Of a stretch of DNA of 50,025 nucleotides, positions 19,171 through 27,860 are shown one piece after another; positions within the stretch are counted from its first letter, which is position 1, and every line of letters starts with the position of its first letter. Below the pieces are notes generated by a model. That model worked only from the letters and a program-made list of their open reading frames with translations. It was not told the origin of the DNA and made no database searches. Source of the stretch: an uncultured Oxalobacter sp. (GTDB lineage Bacteria; Pseudomonadota; Gammaproteobacteria; Burkholderiales; Burkholderiaceae_D); assembly GCA_934401755.1 (NCBI GenBank), contig CAKRSU010000012.1, forward strand, positions 1 to 50,025, written 5' to 3'. The translations under genes and the position numbers were made by a program.

Positions 19171-20501
19171 CAAATCTTCTGGAATAGCGCATAGAATAGA
19201 CCATCATGATCATTCAATCCATTGAAAGTTGGCAGTAGTTGCCCGAAAGCATCAAGTCTTTGTGCATTTTGGGTAAAAGCAAAAAATTCGGCTTGTTGCG
19301 TTGATTCTTCTGGCCAAATAGAACAAGTTGCAAAAAGCAGTTTTCCGCCTTTTTTGAGTTTGGGCCAAAGGTTCGTTAGAATTTGACAAGAAAGTTGTGC
19401 TAATTTTCGACTGTCTTCGGGACGCCTTAACCAACGAATATCAGGGTGACGCCGAATGACGCCGGATGCTGAACAGGGAACATCGGCTAAAATACAATCA
19501 TACAATTTTCCATCCCACCAATCGGATTGAGTGGCATCGCCTTGTTGGATATTAGCAAAAAGGCCAAGGCGCTCTAGATTGTCATGAATCATAGAGAGTC
19601 TTTTTTCTTCACTGTCTAAAGCAGTTAGATGAATATTGGCCAGCTCAAGCATATGAGCGGATTTACCCCCTGGTGCGGCACAAGCATCCAAAACACGCAT
19701 ACCATCTTTTAAATTTAATAAGGGGGCGGCTAATTGTGCCGCATAATCTTGAACAGAGACAAGTCCTTCCATAAAGCCTGGGATTTTGTCAACGGTCGTT
19801 GGATGCATCAGGCGAATCGCATAAGGACCAATCATATCGGCGGCAATATTATGAGTTTTTAATAACGCCATATAAGATTTTAGGGATGTTCGTCTGCTGT
19901 TAATGCGTAACGTCATGGGAGGCGGAAGATTCCCAACGGTTAATATGGATTGCCAATGATCGGGATAAGTGGTTTTTATCCGGTTGATCCACCATGCTGG
20001 GTAGTTCCATTTTGCACATTCATTGGTATTAATTTGTTGAGAAAGAGATTCTTTTTCACGGAGAAAACGCCGTAAAATCGCATTAACAAACCCTTTTGCT
20101 TTGGCTATTTTGGGAATTGATATGGCGGCATTAACCGATTGATTAACCACTGTGAAGGGGGTATACCGTAGTGGCGTCTTGTCGTCATCTGGAATCAATA
20201 AAGCCAGAGCACAAAGGAGTAAACACGATAAAATTTCGGGTTTTGGAGGACGCTCGGTGAGCTTTTGGAGCAAAAAACGAGCCATTCCTAATTTTCGCAT
20301 CGTATGGTAGGCAATATCTTGAATGGCCCCGCGAGCTGCCTGATCGACTTTCAGTCGATGAGTGATAATTTGAAGCGATTCAGGCAAAGAACGTCCTTTG
20401 ATAACGAACTGAGTGACGTAAGCTGCGCCAATGAGCCGAAAGGCTAAAGATTCCATGGCGGGCATCGATTTGGAAAAGGAGAAAAAGTCGTTTTCTGCCA
20501 T
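19170..20501 (-). CDS. rsmB: 16S rRNA (cytosine-967-C5)-methyltransferase RsmB
   Basis: RsmB methylates C967 of 16S rRNA using S-adenosylmethionine. The N-terminal NusB-like RNA-binding domain covers about residues 15-150. The catalytic domain shows the SAM motif LDACAAPGGKS (274-280 core), the first catalytic-site cysteine C343 in DVPCSASG and the nucleophile C393 in ATCSIWPEE. I chose ATG 20501, with GGAA 8 nt upstream, over the TTG at 20516, giving 443 residues. It follows trpE by 31 nt and overlaps the DUF4390 gene. Confidence 0.94.
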   Translation of the reverse strand: MAENDFFSFSKSMPAMESLAFRLIGAAYVTQFVIKGRSLPESLQIITHRLKVDQAARGAIQDIAYHTMRKLGMARFLLQKLTERPPKPEILSCLLLCALALLIPDDDKTPLRYTPFTVVNQSVNAAISIPKIAKAKGFVNAILRRFLREKESLSQQINTNECAKWNYPAWWINRIKTTYPDHWQSILTVGNLPPPMTLRINSRRTSLKSYMALLKTHNIAADMIGPYAIRLMHPTTVDKIPGFMEGLVSVQDYAAQLAAPLLNLKDGMRVLDACAAPGGKSAHMLELANIHLTALDSEEKRLSMIHDNLERLGLFANIQQGDATQSDWWDGKLYDCILADVPCSASGVIRRHPDIRWLRRPEDSRKLAQLSCQILTNLWPKLKKGGKLLFATCSIWPEESTQQAEFFAFTQNAQRLDAFGQLLPTFNGLNDHDGLFYALFQKI

Positions 20502-20532
20502 CGTGTTTCCATTCAAGAAATTCGTTGAAATA

Positions 20533-22035
20533 TTAAGAATGGTGAGGACGTTTGTATGTTCCGTCTTGAACCATTTCTGCAGCTCGAATCACAGCACGTG
20601 CTTTATTTTCCGTTTCTTGACGTTCAGATTCGGGATCTGAGTCGGCGACAATCCCTGCACCTGCACCAACATAGAGCATGTCTTTATAAATCAATCCGGT
20701 TCGAATGGCGATAGCAAGATCCATTTCTCCGTTAAAGGATAAGTAGCCACAGGCTCCGCCGTAGATTCCTCGTTTAACGGGTTCCATTTCATCAATAATT
20801 TCCATCGCACGGATTTTAGGAGCGCCCGATAACGTGCCGGCAGGAAAAGTTGCTTTTAAAACATCAAGATTGGTCATCTCTGGTTTTAAAATACCTTCAA
20901 CGTTTGAGACAATGTGCTGAACATGAGAATATTTTTCAATCGCCATTTTCTCAGTGAGTTTTACACTGCCAATTTTTGCGATGCGACCAATATCGTTACG
21001 CGCCAGATCAATCAACATCACGTGTTCAGCAATTTCTTTGGTATCGGCCAATAATTCTTCAGCAAGTTGTTGGTCTTCTTCGGGGGTTGCACCTCGTTTT
21101 CGTGTGCCAGCTAAAGGACGAATGACAATTTTACGGCCGTCAGAAGTATTTTCTTGACGGACTAAAATTTCTGGTGAAGAACCGATAATGTATAAATCAT
21201 CGAAATGGAAATAATATAAATAAGGCGATGGATTTAATGAACGCAGAGAACGATAAAGCGATAGCGGAGAATCTTTAAAGGGTTTACGCATGCGTCGAGC
21301 GAGTACGACTTGCATGCAGTCGCCATTCGTAATGTATTCTTTGGTTTTAATAACGGCTGCTTTAAAGTCATCAGCAGGAAAGTCAAAGATTGTATCGGTG
21401 ATGCCACTTCCGACCATAGAAGGCGCAATGGAAGGCTGATCCAACATCGCCGCTAATTCGTTAAGGCGCGCCATGCCATTTTGGTAGGCATTAGGTTGAG
21501 CAGGATTCGCATAAACAATCAGGTAAATTTTTCCAGCCACATTATCAATGACAGCCAGCTCTTCCGTTAGTAATAACTGAATATCCGGAAAACCGAGATC
21601 ATCATTGGGAGCCGAATCTTTTAAGCGATTTTCAATATAGCGAATCGTATCATAACCAAAGTAACCCGCTAAACCACCGCAGAAACGAGGAAGTTCCGGT
21701 TTAATGAATACTTTAAAACGAGATTGATATTCGGCAATAAAATCAAGGGGATTGCCGTCATAGCGTTCAATAACTTGGCCTTGTTGGACAAGTTCCGTTT
21801 TCATGCCATGAATTTTTACGACCGTGTTAGCCGGAAGACCAATGACGGAATAGCGACCGAAACGTTCTCCACCAACAACTGATTCTAATAGAAAAGAATT
21901 ATGGCCTTGGTGATTGTGTTGGGTTAATTTCAGATATAGCGAAAGGGGGGTATCAAGATCTGCGATCGTTTCAAGAATCAAAGGAATACGGTTATAACCT
22001 TGTTTCGCTAACGTGTTGAATTCAAGTTCAGTCAT
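20533..22035 (-). CDS. trpE: Anthranilate synthase component I
   Basis: TrpE converts chorismate to anthranilate, using ammonia supplied by the TrpG glutaminase. The feedback-site motif LLES (49-52, within [16 protein letters not shown]) identifies TrpE rather than PabB; the chorismate-binding domain shows [15 protein letters not shown] and [16 protein letters not shown]. It has 500 residues, and GAGGAG lies just before ATG 22035. It is preceded by gph and a Trp-codon leader peptide. Unlike the usual Burkholderiales cluster it is followed by rsmB, not by trpG, trpD and trpC. Confidence 0.95.
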   Translation of the reverse strand: MTELEFNTLAKQGYNRIPLILETIADLDTPLSLYLKLTQHNHQGHNSFLLESVVGGERFGRYSVIGLPANTVVKIHGMKTELVQQGQVIERYDGNPLDFIAEYQSRFKVFIKPELPRFCGGLAGYFGYDTIRYIENRLKDSAPNDDLGFPDIQLLLTEELAVIDNVAGKIYLIVYANPAQPNAYQNGMARLNELAAMLDQPSIAPSMVGSGITDTIFDFPADDFKAAVIKTKEYITNGDCMQVVLARRMRKPFKDSPLSLYRSLRSLNPSPYLYYFHFDDLYIIGSSPEILVRQENTSDGRKIVIRPLAGTRKRGATPEEDQQLAEELLADTKEIAEHVMLIDLARNDIGRIAKIGSVKLTEKMAIEKYSHVQHIVSNVEGILKPEMTNLDVLKATFPAGTLSGAPKIRAMEIIDEMEPVKRGIYGGACGYLSFNGEMDLAIAIRTGLIYKDMLYVGAGAGIVADSDPESERQETENKARAVIRAAEMVQDGTYKRPHHS

Positions 22036-22059
22036 GGAATTTCTCCTCGATAAAAATAT

Positions 22060-22186
22060 CTAAAAAAACAGCAATGCAAAATGCGATATAAGGGCAATTA
22101 GATCTTTTGCCATCGCCACAAACCGCCTGAGATGAGGTCGGATTGTTCATAAACTGTTTTTTTTGAGAGAACCATAAATTAAGCCT
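22060..22186 (-). promoter_or_regulatory. Candidate trp attenuator upstream of trpE
   Basis: Transcribed right to left, this stretch carries the leader peptide frame (22098-22175), then alternative pairings. The Trp-codon segment GCGATGGCAA can pair either with TTGCC plus ATCGC just downstream or, with wobble and a bulge, with TTGCATTGC. The latter abuts a run of seven T (22068 down to 22062), 26 nt before trpE. A leader peptide, mutually exclusive hairpins and a U-run are the parts of a translation-coupled attenuator. The folding was done by eye. Confidence 0.6.
22098..22175 (-). CDS. trpL: trp leader peptide with Trp-Arg-Trp
   Basis: A 25-codon frame reads MVLSKKTVYEQSDLISGG then LWRWQKI and a TAA stop. 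Two Trp codons separated by one Arg codon lie four codons before the stop, as expected for a ribosome-stalling regulatory peptide. AAGG lies 9 nt upstream of the ATG. The frame sits entirely in the 151-nt gph-trpE gap and ends 62 nt before trpE. Its composition and position make a chance frame unlikely; expression is not shown. Confidence 0.68.
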   Translation of the reverse strand: MVLSKKTVYEQSDLISGGLWRWQKI

Positions 22187-22861
22187 TTACGAAATGAATT
22201 CAGTCGCTTGAAGTAAATCTGCGACAATGGCATCAGGGTGCATATCTTTGACAGGTATGCCGTAATTATAACCATATGGCACCATAAATAGGGAACAGCC
22301 TGCAGCACGAGCTGCTGTCGCATCGTTAACAGAATCGCCAATTGCAACAACTTGATGAGGGGACAAGCCAAATTTTTGGCAGGCCATTGTCATAGGGAAT
22401 GGATCGGGTTTCTTTTTGGGAAAAGTATCTGCACAATAAATGGCATCGAAAAAAGCATAAAGCCCATTTGTAGCTAAAAGCGGTTCGGTGAAAACAGAAG
22501 GTTTATTGGTCACACAGGCTATTTTCAATTGTTTTTCAGTCATTCGTTTTAATCCCTCTTTAACATTGGGATACAAATGACTGTATTGTCCATTCACGAT
22601 TCGATAATGTTTGTAAAAAAGCGTCAAGGCATTTTCTTGGATGTTGTCGACGTCATCTTGATTGAGATAAACGGAAAGTGTACTTTTAACAAGATGTGGC
22701 GTTCCTCGTCCGACAAACATTCTAATTGTGGATTCATCAACGGCTGGTAACGCTAATTCTTTTAGCATCCCATTGAGTGCAACATTAAGATCAGGGACTG
22801 AATCAATCATGGTCCCATCAAGATCAAGAATGACAGCACGAATATTTTGCAAAGGCAACAT
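22187..22861 (-). CDS. gph: Phosphoglycolate phosphatase (HAD family)
   Basis: Gph dephosphorylates 2-phosphoglycolate arising from DNA repair or oxygenase activity. HAD motif I is DLDGTMIDS with D13 and D15; motif II lies in CVTNKPS, and motif III/IV appear as KKPDPFP and AIGDSVNDATAARAAG. The 224-residue length is typical. ATG 22861 is chosen over TTG 22870; neither has a strong ribosome site. It lies between rpe and trpE, the conserved Burkholderiales arrangement. Confidence 0.9.
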   Translation of the reverse strand: MLPLQNIRAVILDLDGTMIDSVPDLNVALNGMLKELALPAVDESTIRMFVGRGTPHLVKSTLSVYLNQDDVDNIQENALTLFYKHYRIVNGQYSHLYPNVKEGLKRMTEKQLKIACVTNKPSVFTEPLLATNGLYAFFDAIYCADTFPKKKPDPFPMTMACQKFGLSPHQVVAIGDSVNDATAARAAGCSLFMVPYGYNYGIPVKDMHPDAIVADLLQATEFIS

Positions 22862-22886
22862 GTTAGTCAAAAGAATTTAAGATGAG

Positions 22887-23549
22887 TCAATCTTTTAATT
22901 GTAATCGCATGGCTTGAATGGTTGCGGCATAGTCGGTACTATTAAAAATAGCCGAGCCAGCGACAAATGTATCAGCACCTGCTTGAGCAACTTGCGAGAT
23001 ATTATCTATTTTGATGCCCCCATCCACTTCTAATAAAATCTCTTTGCCGCAAGCATCAATCATTTCTCTGACTTTTGTGATTTTCTTTAAAGCATGGGGA
23101 ATAAAAGATTGCCCACCAAAACCAGGATTAACGGACATGATGAGAATGAGATCGAGTTTGTCGATAACATGCTCAATATAGGTTAAAGGCGTTGCCGGGT
23201 TAAAGACGAGTCCCGCTTTACAACCATGATCATGAATCAATGATAATGTGCGATCAATATGCTCTGAGGCTTCGGCATGAAAAGAAATAATATTGGCACC
23301 GGCTTTTGCAAATGCCGGGATGATATTATCAACGGGTTTTACCATTAAATGGACATCAATGGGGACAGTTGTTAAGGGTTTTATGGCAGAACAAACCATC
23401 GGACCAATGGTTAAGTTGGGGACATAATGGTTGTCCATGACATCAAAGTGGATAAGATCGGCACCCGCTGAAATGACGTTAGATACTTCTTCTCCCAATC
23501 GAGCAAAATCGGCAGAAAGAATACTCGGAGCAATCAGATATTTTGTCAT
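22887..23549 (-). CDS. rpe: Ribulose-phosphate 3-epimerase
   Basis: Rpe interconverts ribulose 5-phosphate and xylulose 5-phosphate in the pentose phosphate pathway. The TIM-barrel metal ligands are visible: H34 and D36 in [14 protein letters not shown], the histidine of PIDVHLMV and the aspartate of [11 protein letters not shown] 23549 gives 220 residues and the normal [15 protein letters not shown] start. The open frame continues far upstream but only the part from 23549 is conserved. A TATAAT at 23583-23578 suggests transcription begins close to the start codon. Confidence 0.95.
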   Translation of the reverse strand: MTKYLIAPSILSADFARLGEEVSNVISAGADLIHFDVMDNHYVPNLTIGPMVCSAIKPLTTVPIDVHLMVKPVDNIIPAFAKAGANIISFHAEASEHIDRTLSLIHDHGCKAGLVFNPATPLTYIEHVIDKLDLILIMSVNPGFGGQSFIPHALKKITKVREMIDACGKEILLEVDGGIKIDNISQVAQAGADTFVAGSAIFNSTDYAATIQAMRLQLKD

Positions 23550-23577
23550 AGCATGAATAGACGAAAAAACTATTTGC

Positions 23578-23609
23578 ATTATATACCGAGATTGCACATT
23601 AATCGGCAA
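23578..23609 (-). promoter_or_regulatory. Candidate rpe-gph-trpE promoter
   Basis: On the minus strand a perfect TATAAT (23583-23578) lies 28 nt before the rpe ATG. The best -35 candidate is TTGCCG (23609-23604), but the 20-bp spacing is longer than usual. If real, it argues against the upstream in-frame ATG at 23579, which would lie at or before the transcript start. Confidence 0.32.
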
Positions 23610-23730
23610 AGGTAAGTCTTTAAATCTTTGGAGATGTTCGCAAATGGCTGACAATATCACTGATATGTCTGCTTTAAATGCCTTATGATAGAAGATGTCT
23701 TTAAAGATTATATTAATTTGGAAAAAATAT

Positions 23731-25068
23731 ATGCGATATTGCCGATACCTTGCGCTTCCTATTCTCATTAGTACGCTTTTATTGTCTGCTTGTACAACGG
23801 TTATTCCCGAGCCCGAAGAGATCGAAATGCCAGATTCTCAAGTTATTCGGCATCAAACTCAAGTGAGTTTTGCCGAAATACCAGGGTGGTCAGATGATAA
23901 TTTTGCGGAAGTTTGGCCTGCATTTGAGCGCTCATGCCGTGTCAATACCAAGCAAGCGGCATGGAAACCGATTTGTGAGGAGATGGAAAAGATTAACGGC
24001 AAGGATACTGATGCCGTTAAACATTTTTTTGAAACATGGTTTGTGCCTTATCGCATTACAATGAATACTGGTTCAGATACAGGGTTAGCAACGGGCTATT
24101 ATGAACCGGTTTTACGTGGCAGTTACCAAAAACGAGGGGCTTATCAAACCGCACTTTATCGTGTCCCGGATGATTTATTGGATATTGAATTCACGAGTCT
24201 TTATCCGCAATTAAAAGGGATGCGTTTAAGAGGACGTCTTGAAAATAATCTTGAGGCATTAAAAAATCGGAATAAAGAGCAAGTCATTGATGATCTGGTG
24301 GCATTCGATTTGACAAGTGCTTATCCGAAACTTGCTGGACTTCAATTATGGGGAAAATTAGAAGGTCGAAAAATTGTGCCTTATCCAGGATTTGAATCAA
24401 TCGATTTTACGAAAGTTTATGCCGCTAAAAAAGTAGTTCCTTATGAAACACGAGGAGAATTAGAAAGTTCCGATAAGTTGGTCGGCCAAGAAATTCTTTG
24501 GGTTGATGATGTTATTGATGCGTTTTTCATGGAGATTCAAGGATCTGGACGCATTTATTTACCGGAATCACGAACGACTGTTCGATTAGCGTATGCCAAT
24601 CAAAATGGACGCCCTTATCGTTCGATTGGTCGGTATTTAATCAATAAAGGAGAATTAAAGCCTGGACAAGCATCGGCTCAGCAAATCAAGAAATGGGTCA
24701 GAAATCATCCTGATAGATTGCTTGAAGTATTAAGTGCTAATCCGAGTTATGTTTTTTTTAGAGAAGAAAAGTTAACCAATCCGAATGAAGGGCCGAAAGG
24801 ATCACAAGGTGTTCCTTTAACGCCGGAGCGTTCCATTGCGGTTGATCGAAAGTTTATTCCGATGGGAACCCCAGTTTTTCTGAATACGACAATGCCTAAT
24901 ACGACCATTCCATTACGGCGACTTGTGATGGCACAAGATACAGGGGGCGCGATATCCGGGCCTGTTCGTGCCGATTTCTTTTGGGGATGGGGCAATGGAG
25001 CTGGCGCAAAAGCAGGCAAAATGAAACAAAGGCTGAAAGTGTGGATTTTGCTACCTAAAAATCGATGA
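23731..25068 (+). CDS. mltA: Membrane-bound lytic murein transglycosylase A
   Basis: MltA cleaves peptidoglycan glycan strands with formation of 1,6-anhydromuramic acid. A lipoprotein signal peptide ends in the lipobox LSAC with C21 as the lipidated residue. The C-terminal 3D domain shows [21 protein letters not shown] and ends [14 protein letters not shown], including the catalytic aspartate of AQDTGG. ATG 23731, 8 nt after a GGA-type ribosome site, starts directly at the signal peptide; ATG 23695 is less likely. It has 445 residues and diverges from rpe. Confidence 0.93.
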   Translation: MRYCRYLALPILISTLLLSACTTVIPEPEEIEMPDSQVIRHQTQVSFAEIPGWSDDNFAEVWPAFERSCRVNTKQAAWKPICEEMEKINGKDTDAVKHFFETWFVPYRITMNTGSDTGLATGYYEPVLRGSYQKRGAYQTALYRVPDDLLDIEFTSLYPQLKGMRLRGRLENNLEALKNRNKEQVIDDLVAFDLTSAYPKLAGLQLWGKLEGRKIVPYPGFESIDFTKVYAAKKVVPYETRGELESSDKLVGQEILWVDDVIDAFFMEIQGSGRIYLPESRTTVRLAYANQNGRPYRSIGRYLINKGELKPGQASAQQIKKWVRNHPDRLLEVLSANPSYVFFREEKLTNPNEGPKGSQGVPLTPERSIAVDRKFIPMGTPVFLNTTMPNTTIPLRRLVMAQDTGGAISGPVRADFFWGWGNGAGAKAGKMKQRLKVWILLPKNR

Positions 25069-25270
25069 TTCTTATGAGAATTTTTGAGCGCGAAAGATGT
25101 CCAATATGTTTTATCGATATTGAGAAATCGTTATAAAAAATAAAAATTTTTTTGTAAAAATAAGGTGTTTTGTAAGTTATTGATATTTAACAAATAAATT
25201 TGATGCTATTTTCATAGGCAATGTGCTGAATGGGGCGTCATTACTAGCTTTCCGTCGTGTCAACCCTGTT
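25069..25270. other. AT-rich spacer left of the DnaA boxes
   Basis: This non-coding stretch between mltA and the DnaA-box cluster is strongly AT-rich, particularly at about 25130-25215, with A and T tracts such as AAAAATTTTTTTG. No gene or intrinsic terminator was recognised. Next to DnaA boxes, such a region could serve as a DNA-unwinding element, but no canonical 13-mers were seen. Confidence 0.4.
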
Positions 25271-25305
25271 TTATCCACAAGGTTATCCACAAACTTAGTG
25301 GATAG
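25271..25305 (+). promoter_or_regulatory. Cluster of DnaA boxes upstream of priA
   Basis: Two perfect consensus DnaA boxes TTATCCACA (25271-25279 and 25283-25291) lie in direct repeat 12 bp apart. A degenerate inverted box follows (AGTGGATAG, 25297-25305; seven of nine positions match on the reverse strand). DnaA is the replication initiator and also a transcription regulator. The cluster lies 61 bp before priA and right of an AT-rich stretch. It could be an origin, a DnaA-titration or reactivation site, or a DnaA-controlled promoter. Confidence 0.7.
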
Positions 25306-25365
25306 TGTTAAAAGATATATAAAAATCAATATCTAATGGTCGTTATTAAAAATCATTTGGAGCCA

Positions 25366-27393
25366 ATGTCATCACATATCATCCAAGTTGCGATTGATGT
25401 GCCTATTGACAATCATTTTGATTACCGATATAGGACGAAACAAGATGATCAAAAAGTCCCTCAAGTCGGTCAATTAGTTGAAGTTCCTTTTGGGCATCGA
25501 TTAATGATTGGGCTTGTTATTGGGGTTGATCAGCCAAGCAGTGTGCCTCCAGAGCGGTTAAAAGAGATTGAATCTTGCTATGATAATATTCCTTGTTTTA
25601 ATAAAGCATGGCTTGATCTCTGTTATTTTGCTGCTTCTTATTATCATCGCACAATGGGTGAAGTGGCTTTAGCAGCTTTGCCAAAAAGTATTCGCCAGAA
25701 AAAACGACGTTCTATTGAAAAGGCATTAAAGGCGCTTCAAAAAGATGTTGTTCCTACGCAGGAAGTGGGCGTTATCCCGGCATTAAGTGTTGCTCAAGAA
25801 CGGGCTGTGGCATCTATTACCAATACCAATGGGTTTGAGACCATTTTGCTCTATGGCGTTACCGGTAGTGGTAAAACAGAAGTGTATTTAAGGGCGATTG
25901 CAGAAACATTAAGGCACTCTCCTTTTGCGCAAGTTTTATTAATGGTTCCGGAAATTAATTTGACGCCGCAGCTTGAAGGAAGAATTCATGCTCGATTTCC
26001 TTCAGAATATATCGTATCGCTTCATAGTGAACTTGCCGAAGGGCAACGCTTGCGCCATTGGTTGGCCGCTTTAATGGGAAAAGCTCGTATTATTTTAGGA
26101 ACACGTTTATCGGTTATGGTGCCGGCACCTCATCTTTCAATGATTATTGTTGATGAGGAACATGATCTTTCTTATAAACAGCAAGAGGGGCTTCGTTATT
26201 CTGCACGTGATTTGGCGGTTTGGCGGGCAAATTATCTCAAAATTCCGGTTGTTTTAGGTTCGGCAACGCCTTCATTAGAAAGCTGGCATCATGCTCAAAC
26301 GGGGCGATATAAGCAAGTTGTTTTACCGGAAAGAGCGGTTAAAGATGCGATTTATCCTTCGGTTTCTTTAATTGATACATCGTCTGAATCTGTTGTTGAT
26401 GGATTAACGCCCTCTTTAATAAAAGCAATTCGTAAGCGTATTGATAAAAAAGAAATTAGTTTATTGTTTTTAAATCGGCGGGGGTTTGCTCCGGTTATTG
26501 CTTGTGGGAATTGTACTTGGATGAGTACATGTTCTCGTTGTTCGGCTTATATGGTCTATCACAAAAGCAGTCGAAAGCTTCGTTGTCATCATTGTGGGTT
26601 GGAACGAAAAGTGCCTGTTGCTTGTCCTAATTGTGGCAATTTGGATTTACAGGCTTTAGGGCAAGGTACTCAACGCATTGAAGAAACGCTTGGCAATCAT
26701 TTTCCTGATGCTCGAATTTTACGGATTGATGCGGATTCTACGAGTCGAAAAGGGACGCTTCAGGAGTCGCTTAATCGTGTTCATCGAGGAGAAGTTGATA
26801 TTGTGATTGGTACGCAAATGATTGCCAAAGGACATGATTTTCAGAATTTGACATTAGTTGGCGTATTAAATCCAGATACCGCGCTTTTTTCTCAGGATTA
26901 TCGAGCAGGAGAGCGCTTATTTGCTTTGTTGGTCCAAGTTGCGGGAAGGGCGGGGCGCCATGCAACTCAAACAGATGCGAATCCAGCACAAGTGATGATT
27001 CAAACGCGTTATCCAACCCATCCGTTATATCAAGCGATGCTAAAACAAAATTATGATCATTATATTGGCCAACTGATGGACGAACGAAAAATAGCGGGAT
27101 TCCCGCCATTTGGATATCAAGCGTTATTGGTTGCAGAAGCAAAAAAGCTTGATCAAGCGATCGCGTTTTTACAAATGGCAAGGTCACAAATTTTACATTG
27201 TCAGGGCATCATTGTAAGTGATGTTGTGCCAATGGCGGTGATGCGAATTGCTAATGTCGAGCGAGCACAATTGTTACTTGAATCGCCTTCAAGACCTTTA
27301 TTACAGGCAACGCTTTCATCATGGATTCCTTGGCTAAAAACACAAAAAACGCGGGTTAAATGGACGATTGAAGTTGACCCGATGAGCATTTAA
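25366..27393 (+). CDS. priA: Primosomal replication restart helicase PriA
   Basis: PriA recognises stalled forks and loads the replicative helicase. The N-terminal 3'BD domain opens IIQVAIDVPIDNHFDYRY. Walker A GVTGSGKTE is at residues 164-172 and the DEEH box is in MIIVDEEHDLSYKQQEG. Eight cysteines in CGNCTWMSTCSRC, CHHCG and CPNCG form the two zinc sites, followed by GTQMIAKGHDF. Length is 675 residues from ATG 25366; an in-frame ATG at 25336 would add 10 residues. GGAG is only 3 nt from ATG 25366, so the start is uncertain. Confidence 0.94.
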   Translation: MSSHIIQVAIDVPIDNHFDYRYRTKQDDQKVPQVGQLVEVPFGHRLMIGLVIGVDQPSSVPPERLKEIESCYDNIPCFNKAWLDLCYFAASYYHRTMGEVALAALPKSIRQKKRRSIEKALKALQKDVVPTQEVGVIPALSVAQERAVASITNTNGFETILLYGVTGSGKTEVYLRAIAETLRHSPFAQVLLMVPEINLTPQLEGRIHARFPSEYIVSLHSELAEGQRLRHWLAALMGKARIILGTRLSVMVPAPHLSMIIVDEEHDLSYKQQEGLRYSARDLAVWRANYLKIPVVLGSATPSLESWHHAQTGRYKQVVLPERAVKDAIYPSVSLIDTSSESVVDGLTPSLIKAIRKRIDKKEISLLFLNRRGFAPVIACGNCTWMSTCSRCSAYMVYHKSSRKLRCHHCGLERKVPVACPNCGNLDLQALGQGTQRIEETLGNHFPDARILRIDADSTSRKGTLQESLNRVHRGEVDIVIGTQMIAKGHDFQNLTLVGVLNPDTALFSQDYRAGERLFALLVQVAGRAGRHATQTDANPAQVMIQTRYPTHPLYQAMLKQNYDHYIGQLMDERKIAGFPPFGYQALLVAEAKKLDQAIAFLQMARSQILHCQGIIVSDVVPMAVMRIANVERAQLLLESPSRPLLQATLSSWIPWLKTQKTRVKWTIEVDPMSI

Positions 27394-27510
27394 AGGGCTA
27401 TTTTTTTGCGCTAAAGAGGAGTTTGTCCACTGAAATTTGAAACGGTCGCCTTTAGTTACAATTATCAATGATTAGCATCAAACGGTATGAGTAGTTAAGG
27501 GGCGCTTCGT

Positions 27511-27857
27511 TTGAGTAGTTATGATGACCATTTATGCTTAATTACATCATCTCGTGAAATTTTAGCGCAATGTCCAAATATTAGTCAGATCACTGTCCAA
27601 CGTGCATTGGTTGATCTACTAAAAAGGGGGAGCTTTTAAAGCTCAGTCGTGGCTGATATGCTTCTTATGTTTTAAATGAGAAATGACGAAATCAGAATAT
27701 AACGTTGTTTTCGATTTCTATCGTCTGTTGTTTAATTGATGCCCTAAGTCATGGCGTTGATTTAAGGCCATCAATCAAAAAGAAAATTTATCGCTTTAGA
27801 CATATTAAAAATGACCATTTAAGCGTTTGTGTACTTTATGGTCATTGGGTAATCTGA
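27511..27857 (+). pseudogene. Decayed GntR-family regulator
   Basis: From TTG 27511, with AAGGGG just upstream, the frame encodes SSREILAQCPNISQITVQRA and LVDLLKRG, the winged helix-turn-helix pattern of GntR regulators, and then stops at 27637. After a frame change near the A/G tract at 27621-27630 a second frame continues as ELLKLSRG, meets TGA at 27654 and 27684, and runs on to TGA 27855. That second part could be the remains of a UTRA-type ligand domain, but the match is weak. The helix-turn-helix remnant is fairly clear. Confidence 0.5.
27801..27846 (-). terminator. Candidate terminator of the lytic transglycosylase gene
   Basis: AATGACCAT (27810-27818) and ATGGTCATT (27838-27846) are a perfect 9-bp inverted repeat with a 19-nt loop. 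Read on the minus strand, the stem is followed by TTTTTAATATG, a short U-run. It lies 15 nt beyond the stop of the transglycosylase gene. The long loop lowers confidence. Confidence 0.42.
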
Positions 27858-27860
27858 ATA

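Noticed and set aside
23550..23768. Upstream extension of the rpe frame to 293 residues
   Set aside because: The extra 73 residues are not epimerase-like, overlap the divergent mltA start and contain a TATAAT consistent with the promoter.
25271..25305. Firm call of chromosomal oriC
   Set aside because: Only two perfect and one degenerate DnaA boxes, no dnaA/gidA/rpmH neighbours, and the ribosomal block would run head-on to the fork. Kept as a candidate DnaA site only.
27654..27686. TGA codons in the GntR remnant read as selenocysteine or tryptophan
   Set aside because: The frame is also shifted just upstream, core genes use TGA as a normal stop, and no SECIS-like element is evident. Decay is simpler.
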